NCBI RefSeq assembly: GCF_026745355.1
Contig: NC_079208.1
Coordinates: forward strand, 52,561,776-52,625,775
Direction of reading: 5' to 3'
Origin: Beta vulgaris subsp. vulgaris
Lineage: Eukaryota > Streptophyta > Magnoliopsida > Caryophyllales > Amaranthaceae
Length of the DNA: 64,000 nucleotides
The notes beneath the pieces are model-generated. The model was not told the origin of the DNA and ran no database searches. It was given only the letters and a program-made list of their open reading frames with translations. How positions within the stretch are numbered: the stretch's first letter is position 1; every line of letters begins with the position of its first letter. Both the position numbers and the translations under genes were made by a program. Below, one piece after another: positions 21,760-32,726 of the stretch.

Positions 21760-22091
21760 GGTTATGTTCAGTTCACCTTATTTTTGCTTATTTCAGATCT
21801 AATCAGATCAGATCAGAAAAAATAAGTTCAGATCAGATCAGTTCAGATCATGCTTATATTTAAAAATTATTATATCTTTTATTACATATTAGTAAAAATT
21901 ATAATAATTGAATATTAATAAAGTACTCATTGAGACGAATCAAACAAGACCCCACATGACTATATTTTTTCTTATATATTGAGAAAAATTTAAAAGATAA
22001 GATCTTGTAATCAGATCAGTTCAGATCAGATCAGATCAGATCAGAAAAAATAAGTTCAGATCAGAAAATTTCAGGTGAACTAAACATAGCC
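21760..22091. mobile_element. TIR element rich in GATCAGATCAG, upstream of UBP1B
   Basis: The left end GGTTATGTTCAGTTCACC matches the right end reverse-complemented, GGCTATGTTTAGTTCACC. TAT lies directly outside both ends (21757-21759 and 22092-22094). Subterminal (AGATC)n repeats face each other. The centre (about 21880-21985) contains a block, GAGACGAATCAAACAAGACC and its surroundings, that also occurs inside the Stowaway-like element at 40247-40501. At 332 bp and non-coding, it is a MITE of Tourist-like type. Confidence 0.8.
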
Positions 22092-22289
22092 TATGTTTTA
22101 ATTGTTGAGAATCTACTTCCTCGATAACCAAAAAAAAAAAAAAAAAACCACAAGAAATGTAATAATTGGAAACTTACTTATTTTAGTAATTTTTTCAACA
22201 AAATTACGAAAAATACCATTATTTAAAAATAATAATCTAATTATATCATCTTAATTTTCATTACATTTTTAACCACAAATTCATTAAAT

Positions 22290-22440
22290 TTAATGATCCT
22301 ACAAATCACCACTAGTCCGCCACCAACCTTCACTTATCATCACCACCACCCATCTCGCTTTCATCACCACCAGCCCCACTCCATCACCATCACCACCCCA
22401 CTCACCACCGATCACCATCCTCTTCCAAAACTCAAACCCT
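22290..22440. repeat. CACC/ATCACC-rich simple sequence
   Basis: The words CACCACC and ATCACC recur in a C-rich, T-poor stretch directly before the CACTA-type end. The open frame here is low-complexity and is not called as a gene. Confidence 0.5.
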
Positions 22441-22441
22441 C

Positions 22442-22990
22442 CACTAGTAGAGAAACACAAATTTGGGTTAGTCTACATGTGCGTCACACGTTAAAAGCAC
22501 TGACGCAAATGACCTGGAAGAGCTTATTTGCATCGCACATAATTAAGAGAACGTGTGATGCAAAAAATGAAAGCAAATGGGGTAGGGTCGTTTACGTCTA
22601 ATTGTGATGAGAACGCGACGCGAATGACAAACATGATTTGCTTTAAACACTGCTATCGTGCGACGCACATGGCTAGATCCCATAATTTGCTTCGCATGCT
22701 AATGGGATGCTATGCAAGTCGTTTTTGTCTAATGCTGATGACTTGGATCCCCTATTAAGTTATGTGCGTCGGACACAGCTACAATGCGATGCACATGGCT
22801 AGATCCCATGATTTGCGTCGCATGCTAATTGGCTGCGACGAAAATCGTTTTCGTCTAAAAGCTGATGACTTGGATCCCCTATTAAGTCATGTGTGTCGGA
22901 AATTTGGGCCCGTCCGACGCAAATGATGTAGCCCAGAATTATTATTTTCCAACGACATCATTCGAGCCCTAAAACATAACTCACTCTCAA
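22442..22990 (+). mobile_element. CACTA-type transposon end with subterminal repeats
   Basis: The sequence CACTAGTAGAGAAACACAAA at 22442 has the CACTA terminus and a following A-rich block known from plant En/Spm elements. Inside are repeated GCGTCGCA/TGCGACG words typical of subterminal regions. A 126-bp unit is duplicated: CATGGCTAGATCCCA occurs at 22668 and 22794. I saw no matching right end (CTACTAGTG) in the window, so this may be a solo end, or the partner may be lost. Confidence 0.6.
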
Positions 22991-23400
22991 ACTCGTTTTC
23001 TCTCTCTCTCTCTCTCTCTCTTTCCCACGATTGCTAACCTACCCTCGCCAGCGCTCCCTCACCCTCGACGGCGACCGTCGATTCTCCGGCGATCTAAACA
23101 ACCCATCTCCAGCAGTTTTCGCTGTTTTCAGATTTTCTCTCTCATTCTCGATCCTTACTCTCATACTTTCTCGGTTTTCGGTCGCAACAATCTCGGCTGC
23201 CGCCTACTTTGCCGGCAAATCTTGGTGCACTCCTCTTGCTCTCTCACACACACACTCTCTTTCTTTATCTCTCACACACTCCAGTCGTGCCGCCACTTAT
23301 ACCGACTCGTTGCCGCCGTTGCGGACCGACTCGCCGCGTCAATGTATGTCATTCTTGTTGTTTTGTATTTTTTTTTTTTGTATTAATTTACATTAGGAAA
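22991..23400 (+). other. CT-rich, GC-rich leader-like segment after the CACTA end
   Basis: A run of (CT)n at 23000-23022 is followed by about 330 bp of GC-rich sequence with CCGTCG, CCGCC and TCTCTCACACACT words. It resembles a plant gene 5' UTR and could be the start of a transposon gene or a captured leader. No protein family is recognisable in any frame. Confidence 0.3.
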
Positions 23401-24983
23401 AATTGACACTATGTGTCCCAACTAAGGGCGAACATTTTTTAAAGATACCAACTATTTATTATCTAGTATAAGACCTAACTATAGGAGGGTGTGAATTTGG
23501 GCGGACCTTACAGGTTACTTTACCTATTACAGCAGGTTACTAGTCACGTGAGCTCATTAAAAACGCACATGACCTGTACTTTTTTTCTTTTGCTCAACTT
23601 CTTATAGTTCTTAATTTTCTTGATTGATTTATAAAAAGAATAACTCTTTAAAAGGAAACACAATACACAACTATAAACAACGAACCCCCTCCTAACCGTC
23701 ACTACAATGGTGAGTTCACACTTCACACCATAAAAGAACAACTTCTTCACAACATAAACCCACCCCCACCTTTGTAATCTCTAGCATTGTTTTTGCATTG
23801 CTTGATTGATTTCCCCGTATTTAATTCAAGGAAACATACACACCCTTATGCTAATTTCTCCATGCCAAACTCTTGGTCCTCCTCCATTGTCATACACAGG
23901 TGAAGTACAAACTCCTGAACCTTCTCCAATATAAAAATTGGGTGGCAATCAATAAAATTATAGAGAATTAAGCTGATTGATCATTGATTAGAGAGAGAAA
24001 AAGAGATGTACTCGGCTTTATCCTAGAAGTAAGAGGAGCGTGAGAGAATTGCAGACTTAATTTGAGATTCCATGGCGTTCGTTTTGTCGCCATCTTATTA
24101 CCCTTCATCCGCAATTGATAGCAGCTCTTCCTGCTTTTTTCCTCATCTCCATTACATAAGGGAAGGGAAGCAACGGTGTCCTCTTTTGAACTAATTATTT
24201 TACCCTCTTCCTTTTCTAAATTACAAAAGAAATCTCAATACCAAAATGGGGGTCAAACAAAGCCACCGAAAATTAATTTTCAACAATCACTCATAAATCA
24301 CTTATATGAGGAAACTTTACAAATCACTCATAGAATTGAGAAAATCACGTTGTAAAAATCACGCAAACCACTCAAATGATCAGGAAACTTTACAAAAACT
24401 AAAAATTAACTTACAAACTAAAATTAATATACTAGGACGTCAATACATACAATGCAAAAACATCCATAGAATTCACTTACAAATCATTATTCTTAACAAC
24501 CATTCACAATTACATACTCACAAAAATTACCTATAAACACAAATTTGAGAAAAACGTAAGATTTTGATAGTGATATCACACATTCGTCCATCGACGATTT
24601 GCAAACTTTCAAATAGGTACATAATTCTTTAAATCTTCTAAGTTATTTCACATTAGTCGACTGTTATGTAATTGAAAAAATGGAGATAATAGCAATTAGT
24701 TGAAAAGGGTTTTTATATAATTAGACTTAAATTTGATTCATTTTCATATAAAATTAGAAAACAAGATGTGTATGAAATTTGATTCATTTATGACACTGAT
24801 GAAAAAGTTACAAATTTAGTTCTTTTTTTTAAATTCCAATATAATTTTTTTGCCCAAAACTTTTGCAGAATATCCACGTTCAGAAATAAATTTTGGAAAA
24901 AAAAACAATACCAAACCTTTTTGCGAACAACTTTTGCAAAAATCTATTTTCTAGAAAAAAAAAATTTACATTAATTTGCGAAA
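23401..24983. other. Intergenic AT-rich DNA
   Basis: No conserved coding pattern or clear repeat ends are visible. Several short A/T homopolymers and CACAAATCACTCATA-like words occur near 24280-24540. Confidence 0.4.
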
Positions 24984-24984
24984 A

Positions 24985-25200
24985 CCATTTCATGCGAAAT
25001 CAGATTGTGTATGAAAATTTTGAAAGTTCATTTCACCTATAATTGAAACTCAAAGTGTTTAAATTTAGAAAAGGAGAAAAATTAAAAATGACCATTTCAT
25101 GTGAAATCAGATTGTGTATGAAAAACTTAAAATTCCTTTCAAATATAATTGAAACTCAAAGTGTGAACATTTAGAAAAGGAGAAAAATCAAAATGATGAA
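24985..25200. repeat. 108-bp tandem duplication
   Basis: CCATTTCATG-GAAATCAGATTG occurs at 24984 and 25092 and is followed in both copies by AATTGAAACTCAAAGTGT and TTTAGAAAAGGAGAAAAAT. The copies differ at several positions. Confidence 0.85.
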
Positions 25201-25530
25201 AATTCTTAAATATCAATTTGTGAAATCAGAATTTAGAAGTTAGACAAGGAAAAAAAACTGAAATTGTATTATACTTTTTGGTTACAATTTTGGGATCATA
25301 GAGAAATTACTGAAATCCATATCAAAAACTATTATAAATTACAAAAATGAATAAAACCAAAAAAAAAGAACATGAAGATATTTAGTAAAGAACATCATAC
25401 TGATTATAAAAGAACATGCGCATATAAGAGTTGAGAAACAAAAAACTATTTAAAATCACAAAAATGAATAACATAAAAAGAACATGGAAAAATCTTATTC
25501 ACAAAATGGAGGTGAACTTAAATACTAACT

Positions 25531-26210
25531 AACTTTAGTTGAGGGCTAATAAGAAATACCAAAGTTAAAATTATAACTACGTAGCTTATGTTCTTAACTA
25601 TCAAACAAAATGGTATGAGTTTAGATAAACCCTAACCCTCTCTTTTTTTTCTCTCTAAAACCCTAGCCTCCTCTACCCCTTTTTCATCCGTTAGGGGCTG
25701 CCATGGATGCTTTCATCCATGGTAAGCCCCTTTTCCGCTTTTATTTTCAGTTTTTATTTCATTTTCTTGTTTTGTTGAATAAATTAGTATCTCTTTATGA
25801 GATTTCTTCAAACCCTTTTATGGGGTTTTTAGTCTCCGTTGTGGAGATCTCCTTCTCCCCTATGGGAGTTGTGAGTGTAGTTTTTTTGTTTTTAGGTATG
25901 AGAAATTGTTCTTATTGGTTGAAGTTCGAGACTCAACATGAAGGTATTGGAATCTCGGATGCGGTTAACATGGTTCGATCAAGAATGTTCTTCCCAAACT
26001 ATGTCAGAATGATAGACTTCCTCATCAATAGCTGTTTGATTCAGCAAATACAAGGGGGCTGCGCTGTATTGCTCGATTTGGTTCATTATAGTTTCTTCGA
26101 AGACGAATTTGATTTAATCTTGTTTAATTGTATCTTGTTTTTCTTTAATATCTATTGTAGATGCCGTTTGGCCTTCAATTAATGAAATTTCTCTTTCAAA
26201 AAAAAAAAAA
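25531..26210 (+). mobile_element. Poly(A)-tailed retro-insertion, LINE-like or processed
   Basis: A 16-bp direct repeat, AACTTAAATACTAACT, flanks the segment at 25515-25530 and 26211-26226, and the insert ends in a run of A at about 26197. A long target duplication and a 3' A tail are the signs of LINE-driven insertion. The insert contains AAACCCTAACCC and CT-rich leader-like sequence, then an open frame (25703-26182, 159 codons starting MDAFIHGKPLF). That frame ends just before AATGAAATTTCTCTTTC and the A tail. No reverse transcriptase or endonuclease motif is visible. It may be an internally deleted LINE or a processed copy of an unrecognised transcript. Confidence 0.75.
25703..26182 (+). 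CDS. Uncharacterised ORF within the retro-insertion
   Basis: The 159-codon frame has an ATG in good context (GCTGCCATGG). Its first half is very hydrophobic (FYFQFLFHFLVLLNKLV and GVVSVVFLFLGM). A middle part (LKFETQHEGIGISDAVNMV, RMFFPNYVRMIDFLIN) looks more protein-like. The end is again hydrophobic. I do not recognise it. Its position inside a poly(A)-tailed insertion suggests translation of non-coding element sequence or a dead gene copy. Confidence 0.2.
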   Translation: MDAFIHGKPLFRFYFQFLFHFLVLLNKLVSLYEISSNPFMGFLVSVVEISFSPMGVVSVVFLFLGMRNCSYWLKFETQHEGIGISDAVNMVRSRMFFPNYVRMIDFLINSCLIQQIQGGCAVLLDLVHYSFFEDEFDLILFNCILFFFNIYCRCRLAFN

Positions 26211-26226
26211 AACTTAAATACTAACT

Positions 26227-27035
26227 TGCATTTTCAGTTTGTTTACTACTTAGTATTAGGCCTAAAAATATCAAAGCACGCATCACGTGCACAAAATGCT
26301 AGTATATAGGGGAAGGTGATTATGGGATTGCAGCCTCTAGACTCCATGCAGAAAGCTTGTTTTAAAAGCTTTGTCTTGGGCAATCCACCATAACTTGCGC
26401 AAAATGACCTTTCATACTGATTGCATTAACCTTATTAATGCTTTGCAGACGCCTTCCTTGAGTCCAACTGCTATCAAATGGACCATCCAACATATCATAT
26501 GTATTGCTAAGAATTGAGATTATTGTTTTGTGTTGAAGGTGAATCGACAACAAGTCTAGAATGCACATGACTTGATAAAATAATGTGCACACGCTTGTTC
26601 TTAATTCACCTCAAATTAAACTTAGACTAGTTTGTTTACTATTTACCATATGTCAAAAAATATATAAAAATAAAAAAATACTAATTAATAGAATAATAAT
26701 TCAAGTTTAATATATGGAATATATCATCATTCATGGGAATTCCAGTAAAAATAAGAATAAATATATTAAACATCAATACATCATAGCCAAACAATTCACT
26801 CATGACTCATGACCATGAGCTTTGAAAAATACATGGATATTCCAATAAAAATATGAATAAATATATATAATATAATAGTATATAGAGAAATACCTAGCTA
26901 ATAAGTGAGGAAGAAGAATCACTTAAACATACCAAAATCAAAGAAGATTTTAAAAAAATTATACATATACGACCTCTTACAATTGATATTTGACTACTAC
27001 TTCTTGGAGTCTAGCTACTACAAGCTAATTAAGTC
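26227..27035. other. Intergenic DNA with a possible Helitron 3' end
   Basis: At about 26276-26302 a short inverted repeat (GCACGCATCACGTGC) is followed about 8 nt later by CTAG and then T, which is how plant Helitrons end. No paired 5' TC end was identified. The rest is AT-rich sequence with no recognised feature; some of it must be the JAZ 3' UTR. Confidence 0.35.
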
Positions 27036-29279
27036 TTATAACTTCAACTCCAATTGTTGTTGCTCAATCAAACTTGTCATCATGTTGTGAGGATGAGATT
27101 CAGCCATTTTCATGGATGGATTATGGAGTTGATAAGGTGCATTCGCCGCGATTCGATGCTTCCTCTTCTCCATGAATCGATGAAGGGAAACTCGTCTTGC
27201 AATAGGTAAATCAGACAAGCTAGATACTCCTTGAGGAACCACATTTTGTGCAAGATAACTTGTTAATGTGTTGATACTCCTTAGAGTTTGAGTTGGTGTT
27301 TCAGTTTGATTTTGAGTATGAGAGGAAGAATTCATTGTTTGACATCTAGCTAGAGACATTATTTCTCGAGCTTTGTCCTCGGGTAATTCATTGAAAACTA
27401 ATACTCTTCCACCATAGAATATAGTCATGCTTGGTGTAGTGGTATTCTTAGGTTCATCGTTCTCTGAAATTGACAATTCTCTGAAAAAAGAGAGAAATTT
27501 TAGGGTTAGTTTCGCTTCAGTTTAATTCAGTGTTATAAATCTAAACTAATCTAAAAAATAGGGAAATTCAAAATGTTGCATTGTTTTTAAATGTAATCTT
27601 ACTGTTTAGTTTTTTAGAGAATCACAATTAGTAATTTCGGATTTTATCACAAACTATTTCTTTTTTTTTTATTTTAAAAAGGGAAATGAGTTTAAACTCA
27701 CGCACAAGAGAGTAGAAACAATATTTAAACAAAGTATAGTTGCATAATTGATTATAATCTCTTCAGTTTTGGATTTTTAATCAGAGTCCTTAAAACAAAT
27801 TTATGCCTACGGTTCAAGGAAGAATTGTACTAAGCCGGCTATCGAGATCTCTCAATCCCCTAATTTGTGATTAGTGATTACAACTTACAAGAAGTACCTC
27901 AACATAACTTAGAAGACAATAATTGTAATATTAAAAAATATGTTCATTATTACTACTTGTTTTAGATAGAAATCAAAAATGTCTTGGCCTAATGGTTAAG
28001 ATTGAGGTGCTGTCAACGATAGGTCACAGACTCACTTGTTCAAATTTCCCTCCCCTTCTTTATACTGACTTCGTGGCTCATATGAATAATACTTGTTTAA
28101 GACTTGTTTTAGATTGGATAATAGAAGTACATTGATGGAGTAAGTATATTTTTGGAAAGTAACACCTCATTTCGTATATACTATGTAACAACCTGCCATT
28201 TATTGTGGAATTTTATCACCAATATCCTCTCTATCATACATAGGACCTACTATATCTTAACAAATCTTACTCACATGGAGTATAAATCAACGATCCAATT
28301 AACCCAAAAAAACCCAACCAAAGTAGATAATTTTTTTTTTTTTTTGAAGAATGATATATAATTATCTTTAAATGAAAAAAAAGTGATGATCTCATATAAT
28401 AATAATTAAAACTCCAAAGAATGGATTTGCTTGATTTACCTGCAATCAGCCATAGTTTTGGTTGTCTCTTTAACACCAGCTGCAGTCAATGAGCTCATCA
28501 GAGGAAACAGCTCCAAAGACAACTTCTCCTTTTCCAAATTTCTGGGGAATAAATTTATTGCAGTATTCTTTGGTCCAGATAACTCTTTAACACCTACAGA
28601 ATTCAATTAAAGCATTACTTAAATAACCCAAAAACAAAATAAATACTTATATGAAGTATATTCATATCATAAACTATATCTAACCAAATTAGCTTCTTGA
28701 ATAATGATACAAGGTTGAATAATGATTAATAAACTTTTTTCTTGAAAGGCCTTTAGATTTTCATTTATGATGTTATTCTAAAAGATGCAAGAAAGGAAAT
28801 TATCAACAATAAAGAAAACACATGTTTTATGTAGTTAAATAATTAATTAATAATGTGTTAGCTACATGTGTCGAACAGATCAAATGATATTTAATTTTAA
28901 TTTAATTTTGAGGGTAATTTTCATTTCAACCATACAAACATAAATATAAAAAATGGTACATTCTCGGATCATTTCAATACCTAAGATCGAATTTGTCTAT
29001 ACTAAGACCGCAAATATTGTATCCGTTCTTTACTTATCATCATTATATATATATAGTCCATAACAACAATAATTTCTTAAACAGAAAGGGAAAAAAAGTA
29101 CCTTTAAATTCAAACTCTGATGGAGCAAGAGTAGTCTTAAAAGCATCAAGATGTCCAAGAGATCTTCTTTCTTTCAAGAACTGGCTAAAACGATTACATG
29201 TTTGCGTAAAATTTGACTTATTATTATTCATGATCTTCTCTTGCTTATTATGCCCCCAAAACAACATTTCAGATCCCAT
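27036..29279 (-). CDS. JAZ (TIFY) repressor of jasmonate signalling
   Basis: JAZ proteins bind MYC transcription factors and recruit corepressors. Jasmonoyl-isoleucine makes COI1 bind the Jas motif and the protein is degraded. Exons on the minus strand: 29279-29102, 28593-28440 and 27480-27036. They join in frame to 258 residues. The N-terminus (NNNKSNFTQTCNRFSQFLKE, about 17-36) matches the conserved JAZ N-terminal motif. The TIFY motif is MTIFYGGRVLVFNELP (129-144). The Jas motif is DLPIARRVSLHRFMEKRK (201-218) followed by APYQL, and it includes the LPIARR degron. Two LxLxL sequences resemble EAR corepressor motifs: LSLEL (exon 2) and LELKL, the last five residues. No intron splits the Jas motif. 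The member number cannot be assigned; TIFY10 and JAZ5/6 features are mixed. Confidence 0.93.
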
Positions 29280-29795
29280 ATTTATTTCTTCCTTATTGTA
29301 AACCAACTTTTGATGAAAAATACTAGATAGTATGAACTTTGTTAGTTGTTACTTAAAGATTAGAAATGAAGGATGGTGTATATAAGAAGGGAGACAATGA
29401 AGGAAATGAGAATATATAGTCTTTTTTAAGAGATAAGAGGAGAGAGAAAAAGGTAGGTTTTTATGGTTTATGAATTGATTAGGTGGTGGAATACTTTACA
29501 ACTCGTGGTATTTTTTTTTGAAAAAAAATGTGGGGCCAAATTTTTTGCTAGTTGGGTTTTGTTGGTTGCTTACTTTGAACACGCACCTCAACATTAAGTT
29601 GTTGTTTTTGATATTTGTTCACGTGTTTATTGCTTTGGATCTAAGAATGTGGTGCTATTATTCAATTATTAAAGATAAGGTCGTCGGTGAAAAAAACTAA
29701 TAATGGAAAGTTGGAGGTAATTGTTTTGTATTCTTGCTAGATATTTTATCATTTTCAGTATTTACTGGGATATCATCCTTAGATCTGTGTATTTA
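29280..29795 (-). promoter_or_regulatory. JAZ upstream region
   Basis: This is the minus-strand 5' flank of the JAZ gene. The plus strand contains CACGTG-like words (GTTCACGTGTTTATTG near 29618), a G-box-type sequence that MYC factors bind in JAZ promoters. The match is short, so it is only suggestive. Confidence 0.35.
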
Positions 29796-30004
29796 CTTCC
29801 TCCGTTTCTTTTTACTCGCTACACTTTCCATTATGGGAAGTTTCACATTACTTGCTACACTTCTTTTTTTGGGCAATAAACTCTCTCTATCTCTCTCCTC
29901 CCACATGGGTCCCTTTTCTTTTTCTCTCTACTTCTCTCTTCTCCAAAAATTGCCTAAAAATCCGTGAAATGAGAAGTGTAGCGAGTAAAAAAAAATGGAG
30001 GAAG
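29796..30004. mobile_element. Stowaway-like MITE 1
   Basis: The 209-bp element has TA on both sides (29794-29795 and 30005-30006) and inverted ends of over 30 bp: CTTCCTCCGTTTCTTTTTAC facing its complement GTAAAAAAAAATGGAGGAAG. TA duplication and a CTCCCTCCGT-like start are Stowaway (Tc1/mariner) hallmarks. It lies upstream of the JAZ gene. Confidence 0.85.
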
Positions 30005-30655
30005 TATAAGGTTTTTTTCTTTTACGTTGCGAGAAATTGAATTGAACTTAGTTAAATTGTATATTTAATTTTCTAAAATAATGATAATTGATATTAATCA
30101 ATCATTATTAACACAATAATATCAATACTTATTATTATTATTATTTATTAATATTATTTATTTGTTAAATACTTGTTGTTGGTGGTGTAGATATTAATAA
30201 AAATAATTATAGTAATAAAAATAAGGACTAGTAATAACAATAATAATAATAACAATAATAAAAATAAAAACAATAATAATTATAAAATAATAATATGAGT
30301 AATAATACGAAAAATAAATATAATATTAATAATTAATAATTGTAATATTAAAAATAAAAATAATAATTAAAATATCGAGCTAAATTGAACTGAAATGAGC
30401 TAAACTAAACTAAAAATAAGTCTAAAAGAACAGGGCCTAACTTTGCAAGATGTAATATTTCAATAGTTTCTTTATACTTCCTCTTTTCTAAAATAAATGA
30501 AACATTTATCATTTTAGGTAGTTTCAACATAAATGAAACGTTACTATATTCGGTATTTATTTCTCTCTATCTCTCCTCATAGGTAGGTCCCTCTTTTTCT
30601 TTTTTCTTTCTCTCTCTAAATGTTTCTCTCTCTCTCCATATATATATATTAACTA
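30005..30655. other. Very AT-rich DNA with degraded MITE ends
   Basis: Long runs of AATAAT-type sequence fill 30090-30360. Near 30390-30440 a GCTAAACTAAACTAAAAATAAG...AGAACAGGGCC block looks like the right end of the GAACTGAACT-type MITE family. Near 30475 CTTCCTCTTTTCTAAAATAA looks like a truncated Stowaway left arm. Confidence 0.4.
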
Positions 30656-30940
30656 GTTTTTAGGCCCGGGTTATGTCCCAGGTACTCATATTTTCCATCG
30701 GTTAATAATTTAATTTTAAAATAATTACACCATATATCACTTGGTGTAGCGGTAAATGTATCTTAATATTTATTAATAGGTCATGGGGTCGATTCAAAAT
30801 ATCATTATATTTTTTTCCAAAAATATGATGACCAATCTACTGTTGGTTCGTTGCACACGCGATAAAATTCTAGTACAAGAGAAAATGTTCCACATGGCAC
30901 ATAAAAGCACACCTGAAATAAATTATATACGCAATCGATT
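30656..30940 (-). mobile_element. Helitron-like remnants, mainly minus orientation
   Basis: AACTAGTTTTTAGGCCCGGG at 30651-30670 is the reverse complement of the CCCGGGCC...CTAG end seen in the intact Helitrons at 39443 and 51874. At 30895-30935 CACATGGCAC...GCACACCT is a degraded form of their 5' region. A second, plus-oriented CTAG end (GATAAAATTCTAG) lies at about 30874. The copy is rearranged and its exact limits are uncertain. Confidence 0.4.
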
Positions 30941-31132
30941 GGAATTTGTGCTATGATTAACAATTTCACTAACCTTCTTTATGAGAGTTGTCCTCTGACC
31001 TTGCTTTAAACTCCATCTCCTTATTCTTATTATCGAACAACAACAATAAGATTTGATTAGCATCAAAAATAATTTGTAAAACTATTTCATTAGTTACGAA
31101 CTAGAGGACTCTACATTCATGGTGAATTTTGA

Positions 31133-31146
31133 AAGGGGGGGGGGGG
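31133..31146. repeat. Poly(G) tract
   Basis: A run of 12 G in otherwise AT-rich DNA. Similar runs of 11-13 G occur at 14348, 32340, 33337 and 39374. Confidence 0.9.
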
Positions 31147-31344
31147 TAGAGCAAGAGGATGACTGCAAAAAAAATCAAATAAGAAAAATAAACTTTATGG
31201 CTAGAAGTAGGAATTTATTAACACATTACTAATTACAACACATATCTATAATTTTGTGGAAATATGAATCACAAAAGATGTTAGATGTGATGGCGAGTCT
31301 TTGGAAATCCTTACTTGAGGTCAGGGGTTCGAGCCCAAGCTTTA

Positions 31345-31457
<113 letters not shown>

Positions 31458-31524
31458 ATTTATTTCCATATTTTTTTTTTAGATATCAATGTGAAAAAGG
31501 GTATTTTTTTTTAATATTCAAAAA

Positions 31525-32032
31525 AAAATTTAGAAGGATCCATTTCTTTATACTTGTTCCTGAAGTAGAAAGCGTTTTAAAAGGGCCTCGGCTTCCTCAG
31601 TAGATGTCTTGGTAGACGATATAATTTCTTGTAACTCCGGTTTATTCGTTTTTACATAAGTACGTAATTCAACAAGATATTTTCTTACTTGCTCAAGTTC
31701 TAATAAATCAAGATAGCCATTCGTTCCGGTATAAATAGTCATTACCTGTTTTTCTACCGTGAGGGGGGCGGATTGGGGCTGTTTGAGCAATTCACATAAT
31801 CGTTGCCCTCTTGCCAACTGATTCTGAGTCGCTTCATCAAGATTAGAAGCAAATTGTGCAAAGGCTTCTAATTCTGCAAATTGGGCCAGCTCCAATTTTA
31901 ATTTACCACCTACTTGTTTCATGGCTTTAATTTGAGCCGCGCGTGGATCCTACCCGAAAAACTGAAATACCCACATTAATAGCTGGTCTGATTCCAACAT
32001 TGAATAGATCGGCGGATAAGAATATTTGCCCA

Positions 32033-32036
<4 letters not shown>
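31525..32036 (-). pseudogene. atpA: Plastid DNA insert: 3' part of atpA
   Basis: Read on the minus strand, the segment encodes the C-terminal third of the chloroplast ATP synthase alpha subunit. It begins [19 protein letters not shown] next to the right (AT)n tract and ends FLLQEQV with a stop at about 31548. It is broken: after GISVFRVGS there is a small insertion (about 4 bp, near 31946-31952) that shifts the frame. Near the end, [12 protein letters not shown] lacks about eight residues expected between ALLK and RFLLQ, an in-frame deletion. Several other residues differ from remembered plastid sequences. It is a nuclear plastid insertion (NUPT) that cannot make the subunit. The long frame at 31548-31922 is its downstream part. 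Confidence 0.93.

Positions 32037-32094
<58 letters not shown>
32036..32094. repeat. (AT)n microsatellite, right of the plastid insert
   Basis: About 59 bp of pure TA/AT repeat begins exactly where the atpA similarity ends. Confidence 0.97.
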
Positions 32095-32096
<2 letters not shown>

Positions 32097-32210
32097 GATC
32101 ACCTGACTTATTGGTGATTAATAGACACGAGACAAAATTCTAGTGGCAACAGGAGGGTGTCACGAGGCGCATAGACGCTGTTATGCACACCTTTTAATAT
32201 ATCTGTATAG
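32095..32210 (-). mobile_element. Helitron 5' end, truncated
   Basis: On the minus strand from about 32207, TCTATACAGATATATTAAAA followed by GGTGTGC is the 5' start of the Helitron family seen at 38034 and 39443. The CACGTGGC-like box is present in changed form (TCGTGACAC). Similarity stops at the (AT)n tract near 32094. Confidence 0.5.
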
Positions 32211-32464
32211 ATAGATTGGACAGTGGAAACCAAATTTTTCACTCCTTTGTTTCATTATTTTATGACATTGCATTTTTCTATAAAAGTGAAATTGCATTAT
32301 TCCCAAAATATAATGAAAGTAATCAGAATTTTTTTAATTGGGGGGGGGGGGTAACATAAAGTGTAGTAACAATAGCTTTGAAACAAGAAGCTAAGGTATT
32401 TCTGTAAATTAATATATTTGTTATTCTCCTATACAATATACATGCTAGTTGATATATACAGTAT

Positions 32465-32683
32465 GGGTTTGTTCTCTTCGGCATAAAACAGCTGAACTGA
32501 ACTGAACTGATCTGAATTGAATTGAATTGAACTGAACTGAATTGAATAAAACTGAACTGAATTGAACTGAACTGAAATGAATAGTGATATGTGAGAGTAA
32601 AAGTATTGTCAAGAGCTGAACTGAACTGGTCTGAAATGAACTGATCTGAACTGAACTGAAAATAAGCTGGGGAGAACAGGCCC
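32465..32683. mobile_element. MITE with CTGAACTGAACTG-type interior
   Basis: The left end GGGTTTGTTCTCTTCGGC faces the right end reverse-complemented, GGGCCTGTTCTCCCCAGC. TAT lies outside both ends (32462-32464 and 32684-32686). The 219-bp interior is mainly CTGAACTGAA and CTGAATTGAA repeats. Confidence 0.75.
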
Positions 32684-32726
32684 TATGTCCTTGTTTATGT
32701 GCTATGATTTACAAAGGATATATGGG

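Noticed and set aside
23031..23396. 121-codon frame starting near 23031
   Set aside because: Low-complexity Ser/Leu/Thr product from CT-rich DNA next to a CACTA end. No family resemblance.
31548..31922. Possible functional atpA gene
   Set aside because: It is only the C-terminal part. The upstream frame is broken near 31950, residues are missing near the end, and it is embedded in nuclear repeats.
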